DNA of 64,000 bases from contig CAYPET010000010.1 in assembly GCA_964409905.1 (NCBI GenBank), positions 16,010-80,009 of the forward strand, read 5' to 3'. Made by a program: the position numbers and the translations under genes. This DNA is from JAGNRR01 sp964409905 (lineage in GTDB: Bacteria > Bacteroidota > Bacteroidia > Chitinophagales > Chitinophagaceae). The notes under the pieces are model-generated. The model did no database searches, was not told the origin of the DNA, and saw nothing but the letters and a program-made list of their open reading frames with translations. Of the stretch, positions 8,951 to 16,943 are shown one piece after another (the stretch's first letter is position 1; every line of letters begins with the position of its first letter).

Positions 8951-10081
8951 TTATGCTTTGGTTTCTTCCGATCCATTGGCGTGCTTTGCAAATCGACCTT
9001 TGTTAGGGTCATGTACCATGTCGTAGCGGGACCATGGCCAGCCACCAAATCTCGTTTTTTGATAATCTTCAAAAGCTTTTTGGATTTCAGCTTTGGTGTT
9101 CATAACAAATGGACCATGCTGTACTACCGGCTCGCCAATTGGTTTGCCCTGAAGCACTAAAATGTGACATTCTTCATTACCGCCTTTTACTTGAATATTG
9201 GCTGTGGCTTCTAAATCTGCGGCATGATAGTTTTCGAGTGTTACCTCATTTATCATCAACTTATCGCCTCTGTAAAAGTAAATGCTACGTTCCACACCTT
9301 TAGATGCTTTTGGCATATTCCAAGTGGCACCAGCTTCGAGATAAATGTTCCAAATAGCCACCTCATGGTTTTGTTGTGCTGCCCACGAGTTCGGAGGTGG
9401 TGTTGGCGCCTGATGATCAGATAATTCGCCGGCAATCACCTCAGCTTTTATTTTTTTGCCATCATTATCGGTCAGCTCTATTTTGGGAATGTCTTCGCGC
9501 CATAACATTTTATAATGTGGCTCCGCTGTTTTGGCTGATTTTGGCAGGTTAAGCCAAATTTGAAATAACTCTAACGTATTGGGCTCATCCTTTTTTAGGA
9601 GGGGAAACATTTCGGCATGTTGAATGCCGTTACCTGCAGTCATCCATTGCACGTCGCCATCGCCATATCGCCCAGATGCTCCCATAGAGTCGGAATGATC
9701 GACCATGCCTTTTCGCACAACCGTAATGGTTTCAAACCCTCTGTGCGGATGGCCAGGAAAGCCCGGCACGGTTTGACCGTGATACATGCGCCAACCGTCT
9801 TTAATGTGAAAGTCGTTTCCGATGTTTCGGCCTTCTAAAGAAGCGTTAGGGCCTAATTGTGCATTGCCTGTAGGAAAAAAATCTTCATGATGAACACAAA
9901 ATAAAAAAGGATCTTGTGTTTGCCATTGAAATCCTAAGGGTTTTATGTTTTTTACTGCTGAAGTTTCACCATCGTCGGGTTTAGATGATAAAGCAAAACC
10001 GGTTTTAGCCAAAAGGGCAGCACCTAGACCACCCAATAGAGAATTTTTTATAAACTGTCTACGTTTGTTTGTGTTGCCCAT
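8951..10081 (-). CDS. Pirin family protein with a twin-arginine-like leader
   Basis: Bicupin pirin. The N-terminal cupin has the metal-ligand signature HPHRGFETIT, GMVDHSDSMG and GNGIQHAEMFP; a second cupin carries WGAG-type segments and ends at TRFGGWPWSRY. The start at 10081 (MGNTNKRRQFIKNS) is preferred over an upstream ATG at 10105, which lies inside a strong hairpin. The leader NKRRQFIKNSLLGGLGAALLAKTGFA looks like a Tat signal, unusual for pirins, which are mostly cytoplasmic, and suggests a periplasmic oxidoreductase or quercetinase-like role. It follows yceI and a Crp/Fnr gene on the same strand, a grouping that suggests stress-linked expression. Confidence 0.87.
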   Translation of the reverse strand: MGNTNKRRQFIKNSLLGGLGAALLAKTGFALSSKPDDGETSAVKNIKPLGFQWQTQDPFLFCVHHEDFFPTGNAQLGPNASLEGRNIGNDFHIKDGWRMYHGQTVPGFPGHPHRGFETITVVRKGMVDHSDSMGASGRYGDGDVQWMTAGNGIQHAEMFPLLKKDEPNTLELFQIWLNLPKSAKTAEPHYKMLWREDIPKIELTDNDGKKIKAEVIAGELSDHQAPTPPPNSWAAQQNHEVAIWNIYLEAGATWNMPKASKGVERSIYFYRGDKLMINEVTLENYHAADLEATANIQVKGGNEECHILVLQGKPIGEPVVQHGPFVMNTKAEIQKAFEDYQKTRFGGWPWSRYDMVHDPNKGRFAKHANGSEETKA

Positions 10082-10100
10082 ATTCAAATATTTTTTAATG

Positions 10101-10135
10101 AACATTCCGGATTGTGATTAGCAATCCGGAATGTT
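10101..10135 (-). terminator. Strong 14-bp hairpin between yceI and the pirin gene
   Basis: AACATTCCGGATTG (10101-10114) is the exact complement of CAATCCGGAATGTT (10122-10135), with a seven-base loop. It lies just after the yceI stop at 10151 and upstream of the pirin start. It is probably a terminator or mRNA-stabilising stem for yceI. The T-rich tail is clearer on the plus strand than on the minus strand, so the direction of action is uncertain. Confidence 0.55.
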
Positions 10136-10150
10136 TTGTTTAGGATAAAG

Positions 10151-10717
10151 TTAAAATTCAATATCAACAATTACATCAAATTCGTCGTAAATCGCTTTGT
10201 CTTTTAAGTCATCAAAAAAGCTGGTGGAGCCATAGCGAACGTCAAATTTAGATCGATCAATTTTAATGCTGGCGTTTGCTTTGTTGCCATATACAGAGGC
10301 TGGGAATACAATAGATTTTTTGATATTCTTAATCGTCAAATCGCCAGTCAGTTGATAGGAATTTTTACCAGTTTTCTTCAATTTAGTAATAGCCAAAGTA
10401 GCAGTTGGGTGCTTTTCAACACCAAAGAAATCATCCGATCTTAGGTGGCCATCAAGTTTGGTTTTGTATTCGCCCTCTAAGTCAGTGCTTTCTAAAGTAG
10501 TCATATCAATTACAAAGCGTCCTCCTTTCAATTCATCACCATCCATCATCACTGTACCGGATTTTAGTTTTATAGAACCCTCATGAGAGCCGGTAACTTT
10601 GTAACCTTTCCAGGTCACTTTGCTTTTGGTAACTTTTTTTGATTCTTGTGCATTGGCCTGAGTTGTAATCACTGTAGCCAAGGCTAACATCATGATGCTA
10701 AATAATACTTTTTTCAT
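10151..10717 (-). CDS. YceI-family periplasmic protein
   Basis: 188 residues with a signal peptide (MKKVLFSIMMLALATVITTQANAQ). The mature part is a single YceI/lipocalin-like barrel: KVTWKGYKVTGSHEGSIK at the start, FVIDMTTLESTDLEGEYKTKLDGHL, LRSDDFFGVEKHPTATLAI in the middle and FDVIVDIEF at the end. The family binds isoprenoid or quinone-like lipids in the periplasm; the ligand here is unknown. It lies between a Crp/Fnr regulator gene (69 bases upstream) and the pirin gene. A near-consensus promoter (AACCTTTG, one mismatch) precedes it. Confidence 0.9.
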   Translation of the reverse strand: MKKVLFSIMMLALATVITTQANAQESKKVTKSKVTWKGYKVTGSHEGSIKLKSGTVMMDGDELKGGRFVIDMTTLESTDLEGEYKTKLDGHLRSDDFFGVEKHPTATLAITKLKKTGKNSYQLTGDLTIKNIKKSIVFPASVYGNKANASIKIDRSKFDVRYGSTSFFDDLKDKAIYDEFDVIVDIEF

Positions 10718-10786
10718 ATTCTTTGTTGTTTATGAATGCAAAGGTTTTGAAAGTGGGAGTATTAAAAAATAAACTAGTTTAATAAA

Positions 10787-11380
10787 TTAGTCATTTTTCT
10801 GATTGAGCTGACTACGCAGTTTGCTCAAAAATTCTTTTGTAATACCGAGATAAGAGGCAATCATATATTGTGGTACTCGCTGCTCAATTTCGGGGTATTT
10901 TTCTCTGAAATTGAGATAACGCTCTTTTGCAGGAAGCATTGTTTTGTTTACAATTCTTTTTTGAGCACTCACGTATGCGTTTTGTATGATGATGCGATAG
11001 AATCGCTCCATTTTAGGCACAGTAGTGTACAATACCTGCAGATTGTCGGTAGATAATTGATAGACTTCAGTATCCTGAAAACATTGTACGCTAAAATCTG
11101 CGGGCTTTTGGCTAATAAAACTGCCCAAATCACCTACCCACCAATCTTCTATTGCAAATTGCACTATGTGTTCCATCCCGCTATCATCGAGCATAAACAT
11201 GCGGGCTCCTCCTGACAATATGAAGGATTGAATACGGGATACCTCATCTTGTTTGCCGATAAAATCGTTCTTTTTGTATTGCTTTAGCACAAATTTGGAT
11301 AACACCATCGACTGTTCCTCCTCATTCAATTCGACATGCCGTTGTATGTAAGTAAGTAGTTGATTATTTTTTACATCCAT
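10787..11380 (-). CDS. Crp/Fnr-family transcriptional regulator
   Basis: 197 residues. The N-terminal cyclic-nucleotide-binding-like barrel (about 20-115: KNDFIGKQDEVSRIQSFILSGGARMFM) is followed by a dimer helix and a C-terminal helix-turn-helix (QYMIASYLGITKEFLSKLRSQL, about 170-191). No Fe-S cysteine set of Fnr type is present, so it is the Bacteroidota CRP-like effector-binding kind. It is transcribed in the same direction as yceI and pirin, and may control them; that link is inferred from position only. Confidence 0.88.
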   Translation of the reverse strand: MDVKNNQLLTYIQRHVELNEEEQSMVLSKFVLKQYKKNDFIGKQDEVSRIQSFILSGGARMFMLDDSGMEHIVQFAIEDWWVGDLGSFISQKPADFSVQCFQDTEVYQLSTDNLQVLYTTVPKMERFYRIIIQNAYVSAQKRIVNKTMLPAKERYLNFREKYPEIEQRVPQYMIASYLGITKEFLSKLRSQLNQKND

Positions 11381-11504
11381 GCAGTTTACAAATTTCGGAA
11401 TGCTTGACGCAATTTCGTGTTTATACGCTATTTATTTCTACAGTATGGAGGCAAGCTTGCATGATAAACGCAGGGCCAATACGTTGTAGAATAGATAGGC
11501 AACC

Positions 11505-13613
11505 TTAGTTGTTTATCATGAGAAGACCGTTTTCTTCATATACTCTGTTTGTTATAAAACGATAATGATAAACGCCAGTGGCCATTTTGGGTAATAGAAA
11601 TGTATTTTCTCCCACATCAATTTTCTTTTCAAAAAATAATTGCCCCAGCTGATTGGTAAGCACAAATTTTCCCTCCATAGGGCTTGATAGTATCAATGGC
11701 GTTCCGGCAGTTATTGGGTTTGGGTAGAGTATGATGGTTTTACTGCTGCTATGCAAACTGTAGCCGACAGACATGAAACTCATGCAGGCCGAAGTGTCAA
11801 TACAGCCATTTTTGTTGATAATAACGGCATAATTGCCACTGACTGCTGGTATATAATATTGGTTTGTAGCTCCAGCCATAATGCTATTATCCTCACAGTT
11901 AATCCATTGGAAACTTGTAGCTGAAAGCTCATTTGAAATGAGTGAATCAGCGGTCTTAATAATGTTCGTGTCTATAGTGGTAATGGTTAAGTTTAGTGTA
12001 ACCACTGAATCGCAGCCATTGCTATTGGCCAATGTATCCAAAGCATTATTTGTACTGGAATTGTATGTGTTCCCATCAATCCAGGTGTAAGGCCCACAAG
12101 CGTTGACAATATCAATACCCGCAGTAGGCGTGCACGCTTTGAACTTTGACAAGAAGCCATCTATTTGGCCATTTGATAGCATGTTGACGACACCTGCGTT
12201 GGGGTCAAAGTCTGTGGGATGCCAGGGAGTTTGATTTATATTGTTGTTGCCAAAATAGCCAGTGACAAAAATATTACCTTGTTGATCGAGGCTGACATCA
12301 TTAATACGCTCTGTTGCCGTATCGCCAAAATCCTTTACAAATAGCAAATTGCCCGCATTGCTCAATTTCATAACAAAAGCATCAGTTTCATCATGAGATT
12401 TTGTACTATTGATTAGCTGAACATTCGGCCCGGGATCAAAGTCTTCAGTTCCCGAAACATATCCGACAAGTATTACATCACCTTGTGGCTCGATAGCGAT
12501 TGAGGTTATTTCGTCATGCGCCCAACCGCCCGAAGTGCCGCCCATTTTTCGTGCCCAGATAAACGTGCCAACAGAGCTTAGTTTTACAATAAAGGCGGCG
12601 CTTCCAGGCCCTGACAAGTTATAGGTAACAGTAGGGTCGGGATCCATATCCATATTGTTGGCAAAATCACCGGCAATGTATATGTTATTCGTATTGTCTG
12701 TTTTAATTGTATTGGTAGCAATGTAATTATCAGAGTTGAGTCTTTTGGCCCACAAAAAATTACCGCTATTATTGAGTTTTAAAATGTAAAGTTCTGCATC
12801 GAGTGGTGCTGTGCCCATATTGAAAACCCCCGGTCCCGGGTCAAAGTCCAGCGTGTCTTTCCAATTGCCTATGGCTATGATATCGCCGTTATTATCAATA
12901 TCAATGGCAGTGGTATAGGGTTCATTGTTGGGTGCTGTTCCATATATGGCTCGCACCCAGTTCAACGAGCCATTGGGTGCATACTGTACAAAAACGCCTG
13001 CCCCACCCGAAACAATATTGGTACCAGGACCTGGGTCATAGTCGATTGTACCAAATCCTAAGCCTGCAAGTACAATATTATTGTTGACATCTATAGCCAC
13101 ACAGCTAAAACGGTCTGCCATGGTATCGCCCATTGTATGACCCCACATAAAGTTACCCGCGCTGTTTAGTTTGATAACATACATGTCACCGACAATGCCG
13201 GATATAGTCCTGTTGTCGATTGCCGGTCCAGGGTCAATATCCATAGTGCCACCGTAAAGGCCGCAGAAAATAAGATTGTCTGCCTGATCTAGAGCCGCTC
13301 CATAAACATAGTCAGGACTGCCCGAACCAATAGACTTTGCCCAAACAAAGTTGCCATTTGCATCTAATTTCTGAATAAAAACATCATAATCACCATTGGA
13401 GGTTAAATTATAGGTAGCCGGTCCGGGGTCAAAATCAATCGTATTGTAGAAACGCCCCAACGTGTAAACATTCCCTTGTTGGTCGGTAAGTACATGGTCA
13501 CCAATATCATAAGAGGTGCCGCCTATCTGACGCACCCAATCAAGACTGATGGACTGTGCACTAATTGTGCAACTGAATGCCATTGAAACTAATAATATGC
13601 AAAGTCTTTTCAT
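11505..13613 (-). CDS. T9SS-secreted protein with seven DFDPGP repeats (beta-propeller-like)
   Basis: About 702 residues from the ATG at 13613, chosen because it opens a signal peptide (MKRLCILLVSMAFSCTISAQ); an in-frame ATG lies four codons earlier. Seven repeats of about 60-70 residues follow, each with a D-x-DPGP-like loop (DFDPGPATYN, DIDPGPAIDN, DYDPGPGTN, DFDPGPGVFN, DMDPDPTVT, DFDPGPNVQ, DFDPNAGVVN) and blade strands such as GNFVWAKSIG. This suggests a seven-bladed propeller. One cysteine-bracketed module (NACGPYTWIDGNTYN to GCDSVVTLNLTI) precedes a C-terminal Por sorting domain (YPNPITAG). It is probably a surface or released protein. It is paralogous to the gene at 18490. Confidence 0.85.
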   Translation of the reverse strand: MKRLCILLVSMAFSCTISAQSISLDWVRQIGGTSYDIGDHVLTDQQGNVYTLGRFYNTIDFDPGPATYNLTSNGDYDVFIQKLDANGNFVWAKSIGSGSPDYVYGAALDQADNLIFCGLYGGTMDIDPGPAIDNRTISGIVGDMYVIKLNSAGNFMWGHTMGDTMADRFSCVAIDVNNNIVLAGLGFGTIDYDPGPGTNIVSGGAGVFVQYAPNGSLNWVRAIYGTAPNNEPYTTAIDIDNNGDIIAIGNWKDTLDFDPGPGVFNMGTAPLDAELYILKLNNSGNFLWAKRLNSDNYIATNTIKTDNTNNIYIAGDFANNMDMDPDPTVTYNLSGPGSAAFIVKLSSVGTFIWARKMGGTSGGWAHDEITSIAIEPQGDVILVGYVSGTEDFDPGPNVQLINSTKSHDETDAFVMKLSNAGNLLFVKDFGDTATERINDVSLDQQGNIFVTGYFGNNNINQTPWHPTDFDPNAGVVNMLSNGQIDGFLSKFKACTPTAGIDIVNACGPYTWIDGNTYNSSTNNALDTLANSNGCDSVVTLNLTITTIDTNIIKTADSLISNELSATSFQWINCEDNSIMAGATNQYYIPAVSGNYAVIINKNGCIDTSACMSFMSVGYSLHSSSKTIILYPNPITAGTPLILSSPMEGKFVLTNQLGQLFFEKKIDVGENTFLLPKMATGVYHYRFITNRVYEENGLLMINN

Positions 13614-13726
13614 AACGTTGTACACTCAAAGTACAATAACTCTGCGAAAGCTGCAATTTTTTGTAGCCAAAATCTTGTTGCCAAGCAATGCAACAAAAGA
13701 TTATAAGTTTAGGAATGACATCTAAA

Positions 13727-14539
13727 TTAAACGCTCACACCGAATTCTCGCAGTGCATCGTTTAAACTTGTTTTCATGTCTGTGCTTTCTTTGCGTTGCC
13801 CAATAATAAGCGCGCAGCTCACATTATAATTGCCGGCCGGGAAACTTTTCTCATAACTGCCTGGAATTACAACAGAACGCGGTGGCACATAGCCTTTCAT
13901 TTCTTTAGGCTCATTACCACTAACGTCAATTATTTTTGTGCTTTGGGTTAGTACCACATTTGCCCCCAATACGGCCTCCTTACCAACGCGTACACCTTCT
14001 ACCACAATACATCGACTACCAATAAATGCACCGTCTTCTATAATCACAGGGCTGGCTTGTAAGGGCTCTAAAACGCCACCAATACCTACACCGCCGCTTA
14101 GGTGAACATTCTTGCCAATTTGCGCACAACTACCTACAGTGGCCCAGGTATCTACCATGGTACCCGCGTCAACATAGGCGCCGATATTGACATATGATGG
14201 CATCATAATCACGCCTTTGCTCAGGTAGGCGCCGTAGCGAGCAACGGCATGCGGCACCACTCGTACTCCGAGTTCTTCATAGTTTGTTTTGAGTTTCATT
14301 TTATCATAAAACTCAAAAGGTGGCAAACTCATGGTCTCCATTTTTTGTACGCCAAAATACATTAGCACAGCCTGCTTCGCCCATTCATTCACTTGCCAAT
14401 CATCACCCACAGGCTCGGCAATGCGAAGTCGTCCTTTATCGATTTCTTCAATCGTATCATGGACGGCTTGTTCGTAAGCGGCATCATTTAATAGTTCGCG
14501 GTTTGCCCAAGCTTCCTGAATGCGTTGTTTTAATTCCAT
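13727..14539 (-). CDS. dapD: 2,3,4,5-tetrahydropyridine-2,6-dicarboxylate N-succinyltransferase
   Basis: Lysine/diaminopimelate pathway enzyme that succinylates tetrahydrodipicolinate. At 270 residues it has the normal length. An N-terminal helical domain is followed by a left-handed beta helix of hexapeptide repeats (about 105-220: GVIMMPSYVNIGAYVDAGTM, GSCAQIGKNVHLSGGVGIGG, VIIEDGAFIGSRCIVVEGV). The family signature DAGTMVDTWATVGSCAQIG is intact. Its promoter element lies eight bases before the ATG. It is convergent with the secreted propeller gene and divergent from a glycosyltransferase gene. Confidence 0.96.
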   Translation of the reverse strand: MELKQRIQEAWANRELLNDAAYEQAVHDTIEEIDKGRLRIAEPVGDDWQVNEWAKQAVLMYFGVQKMETMSLPPFEFYDKMKLKTNYEELGVRVVPHAVARYGAYLSKGVIMMPSYVNIGAYVDAGTMVDTWATVGSCAQIGKNVHLSGGVGIGGVLEPLQASPVIIEDGAFIGSRCIVVEGVRVGKEAVLGANVVLTQSTKIIDVSGNEPKEMKGYVPPRSVVIPGSYEKSFPAGNYNVSCALIIGQRKESTDMKTSLNDALREFGVSV

Positions 14540-14546
14540 AGGCCGA

Positions 14547-14554
14547 CAAATTTA
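14547..14554 (-). promoter_or_regulatory. TAnnTTTG promoter element for dapD
   Basis: TAAATTTG on the minus strand, seven bases before the dapD ATG at 14539. This leaves almost no 5' leader. Confidence 0.6.
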
Positions 14555-14621
14555 GCATGTACAATTTATTTTTTTGTCTTGCTTCTCTGTTATGTTCGAA
14601 GTCATTGTTAAAGTGCTGCTG

Positions 14622-14629
14622 TATTTTTG
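14622..14629 (+). promoter_or_regulatory. TAnnTTTG promoter element for the family 9 glycosyltransferase
   Basis: TATTTTTG ends four bases before the TTG at 14634, where homology of the protein begins. It lies inside the longer reading frame and argues against the upstream ATG at 14574. Confidence 0.5.
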
Positions 14630-14633
14630 TGTC

Positions 14634-15629
14634 TTGAAGCGCATTCTTGTCATACAAACCTCTTTTATTGGGGATGTAATTTTAGCTACGCCTGTTTTGG
14701 AGAAGTTGCATCAGTTTTTTCCAGATGCCGATATCGATATGTTGGTGCGAAAAGGAAATGAATCTTTGCTGGAAGCACATCCTTTTTTACATGATGTGAT
14801 TATCTGGAATAAAAAACAAGGTAAACTGCAAAACCTGATCAGGATAATACTGGCCATTCGAAATAAAAAATATGACCTGGTAGTTAATTTGCATCGTTTT
14901 GTTAGTACCGGACTGATTACGGCGTTTAGTGGTGCAAAGGAAAAAGTTGGTTTTAGGCCAAATCCTTTAGCACTATTTTACTCGAAGGCTGTAGATTATA
15001 ATATTTCGAAAACCGATACATTGCATGAATGTCAACGAAACTTATCGACGATTGACCACCTTACCGATAACAATACGGTTAAACCAAAACTGTATCCCAC
15101 TGCAGAACAATATACAAATGCTACTTTGTTGGCACAGCAGGGTGCATTTGTCACGATTTCGCCGGCTTCCGTATGGCAAACAAAACAGCTTCCCACTAAT
15201 AAATGGGTGGCTCTAATAAAGAAGATTGATGCAGAAATATGCGTTTACATTTTGGGTGGGCCCGATGATATTGCACTGGGGGATGAGATAATGCAGGTAG
15301 CGGATAGGGCAAATGTGATAAACCTTTGCGGTCGATTGGGCTTGTTGGCCTCTGCAGCTTTTATGTCAATGGCCAAAATGAATTATGTAAATGATTCAGC
15401 TCCTTTACATTTATGCTCGGCTATGGATGCGCCGGTAACGGCATTTTTTTGTAGCACGGTGCCAGCTTTTGGCTTTGGTCCGCTCAGTACAAGCGCGCTG
15501 GTTTTAGAATCAAAAGAGGAATTAAGTTGCCGTCCATGTGGCGTGCATGGTCATCGCTCTTGTCCGCAGGGGCATTTTAACTGCGGTAATATTGATATAG
15601 CAGCGGCATGGCCCAGAAGAGAATTGTAA
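14634..15629 (+). CDS. Glycosyltransferase family 9 (heptosyltransferase-like)
   Basis: About 331 residues from a TTG start giving (M)KRILVIQTSFIGDVILATPVLEKL, the classic GT9 N terminus. An in-frame ATG exists at 14574, but the added 20 residues look unrelated and contain the promoter element. Two Rossmann lobes are present. The ADP-heptose-binding region is seen as TISPASVWQTKQLP and VINLCGRLGLLASAAFM, and there is a C-terminal cysteine cluster (SCRPCGVHGHRSCPQGHFNC). The family adds heptose or related sugars to the lipopolysaccharide core at the inner face of the inner membrane. The donor here is inferred. Confidence 0.85.
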   Translation: MKRILVIQTSFIGDVILATPVLEKLHQFFPDADIDMLVRKGNESLLEAHPFLHDVIIWNKKQGKLQNLIRIILAIRNKKYDLVVNLHRFVSTGLITAFSGAKEKVGFRPNPLALFYSKAVDYNISKTDTLHECQRNLSTIDHLTDNNTVKPKLYPTAEQYTNATLLAQQGAFVTISPASVWQTKQLPTNKWVALIKKIDAEICVYILGGPDDIALGDEIMQVADRANVINLCGRLGLLASAAFMSMAKMNYVNDSAPLHLCSAMDAPVTAFFCSTVPAFGFGPLSTSALVLESKEELSCRPCGVHGHRSCPQGHFNCGNIDIAAAWPRREL

Positions 15630-15665
15630 ATTGGTCGCAATTAGATAGATGATTATTGAAAGGCC

Positions 15666-16238
15666 TTGATTGAATTTGAACAAGATATCAAACGTTGTGT
15701 TAGCATTTTGGAAAGTGGAGGATTGATATTATTCTCAACTGATACTTCATGGGTGATAGGTTGCAATGCTTTAAATGAGGAAATGGTTCAGCAACTGGCG
15801 AGTTTAACTTTTTGGAAGGGCGAAGTGGCTTTTAATATACTAATGGCAGATGCACAAATGCTACGGCATTACCTGGCTAACCCTATCCCAGGATTAGAAG
15901 ATTTAGTTGAAGCGCAGAAACAGGAGTCCTTGGCCATAATTTTTGAGGATGTTATAGGGGTAGCAGCAGCTGCTTTTATTCAAAACGGGACAGTATGTAT
16001 TCAAATTCCTAAAGATGCTTTTTGCATCGCATTATTAAAACGTTTTCGCAAGCCTATTGCTACGGCTACTGCACAATTTGGAGCGGTGGACGATAGCATA
16101 TTATTCAGCCAAATAGCCACACCCGTAAGGCAACTAGCCGATTATGCGGTGCAATGGCGTCAAAGCGATGTGCATTTTGCTACCAAATTGACAATATTGC
16201 GTTTGTGTAGTGATGGAAGCCTAAGGAAGTTTCGTTAA
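15666..16238 (+). CDS. Degenerate Sua5/YciO/YrdC-domain protein
   Basis: 190 residues from a TTG start; the only nearby ATG is out of frame. The N terminus FEQDIKRCVSILESGGLILFSTDTSWVIGCNA clearly matches the YrdC fold (usually PTDTxWGIGCDA). Key family features are altered, however: the Lys-Arg that bind ATP/threonine in LKxRP are replaced by SLTFWKGEVAF, the GPxT motif is missing, and STSAN is replaced by TATAQFG. It is therefore probably not a working threonylcarbamoyl-AMP synthase, and may be an inactive or repurposed paralogue. It follows the glycosyltransferase gene by 36 bases. Confidence 0.72.
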   Translation: MIEFEQDIKRCVSILESGGLILFSTDTSWVIGCNALNEEMVQQLASLTFWKGEVAFNILMADAQMLRHYLANPIPGLEDLVEAQKQESLAIIFEDVIGVAAAAFIQNGTVCIQIPKDAFCIALLKRFRKPIATATAQFGAVDDSILFSQIATPVRQLADYAVQWRQSDVHFATKLTILRLCSDGSLRKFR

Positions 16239-16254
16239 TCATGGCAATTTGCTT

Positions 16255-16262
16255 TAAATTTG
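16255..16262 (+). promoter_or_regulatory. TAnnTTTG promoter element
   Basis: TAAATTTG followed by CGCC, seven bases before the ATG at 16270, predicting a leaderless or nearly leaderless mRNA. Confidence 0.6.
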
Positions 16263-16269
16263 CGCCTCT

Positions 16270-16932
16270 ATGTGGTTTAATGTAAGAAAATTTATAGTAC
16301 TTTACCGTTTGCCAATTGCTTTATTATGCATAGCTTTTGGGGTTTATTTGACGGGTTGGGTCAAGAATGGTGTATACACATCCTGGTTGTTTTTCTTGAT
16401 TGGCATTCTTACAATTGTTGCTCATTTTATGGTGGGTCCAATCACACTCATACAGCGATATGTGGAGAGTGGGGATGTTGAAGGCGCTCAAGCGTTGTTA
16501 GCCAGAGTGAAGTATCCAAAGTTTTTATATAAACCGATTCGTTCGGCTTATTATATGCTGAAGTCACAATTTTCTACTATCGGAGAAAATTATGACGATG
16601 CCGAAGCCGATATACGTGAAAGTTTGAAGGCCGGCATTAAAGAAAAGGGTATGGAGGGCACTGCTTATTTACAATTAGGTAGCATTGCTTTTAAAAAAGG
16701 AGATAAAAAAGGGGCCTATACAAATATGAGAAAAGCGGTTGAGTTAGGCCTTCCGGATACAGAAACGGAAGCAACGGCCTATTTGCAATTGGCTGGTATT
16801 TGCGCCGATAGAAAAGATTTTAGAGGGGCTAAGCATTACTTCAAAAAGGCAAAAGCTTTGAAGCCAAAAGGTAAAATGCTGGTAGATCAAATTAAGGAAA
16901 TGGACAAATACATGAGTCGCATTCCCGGCTAA
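16270..16932 (+). CDS. Inner-membrane protein with TPR repeats
   Basis: 220 residues. Two hydrophobic helices (about 12-30 and 38-58) anchor the protein. A soluble region with TPR-like units follows, seen in EGTAYLQLGSIAFKKGDKKGAYTNMRKAVELG and EATAYLQLAGICADRKDFRGAKHYFKKAKAL. The ATG sits just behind a promoter element. No enzymatic motif is present; a scaffolding role at the membrane is likely. It converges on the RicT gene with an 11-base gap. Confidence 0.78.
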   Translation: MWFNVRKFIVLYRLPIALLCIAFGVYLTGWVKNGVYTSWLFFLIGILTIVAHFMVGPITLIQRYVESGDVEGAQALLARVKYPKFLYKPIRSAYYMLKSQFSTIGENYDDAEADIRESLKAGIKEKGMEGTAYLQLGSIAFKKGDKKGAYTNMRKAVELGLPDTETEATAYLQLAGICADRKDFRGAKHYFKKAKALKPKGKMLVDQIKEMDKYMSRIPG

Positions 16933-16943
16933 TTATTTAATGA

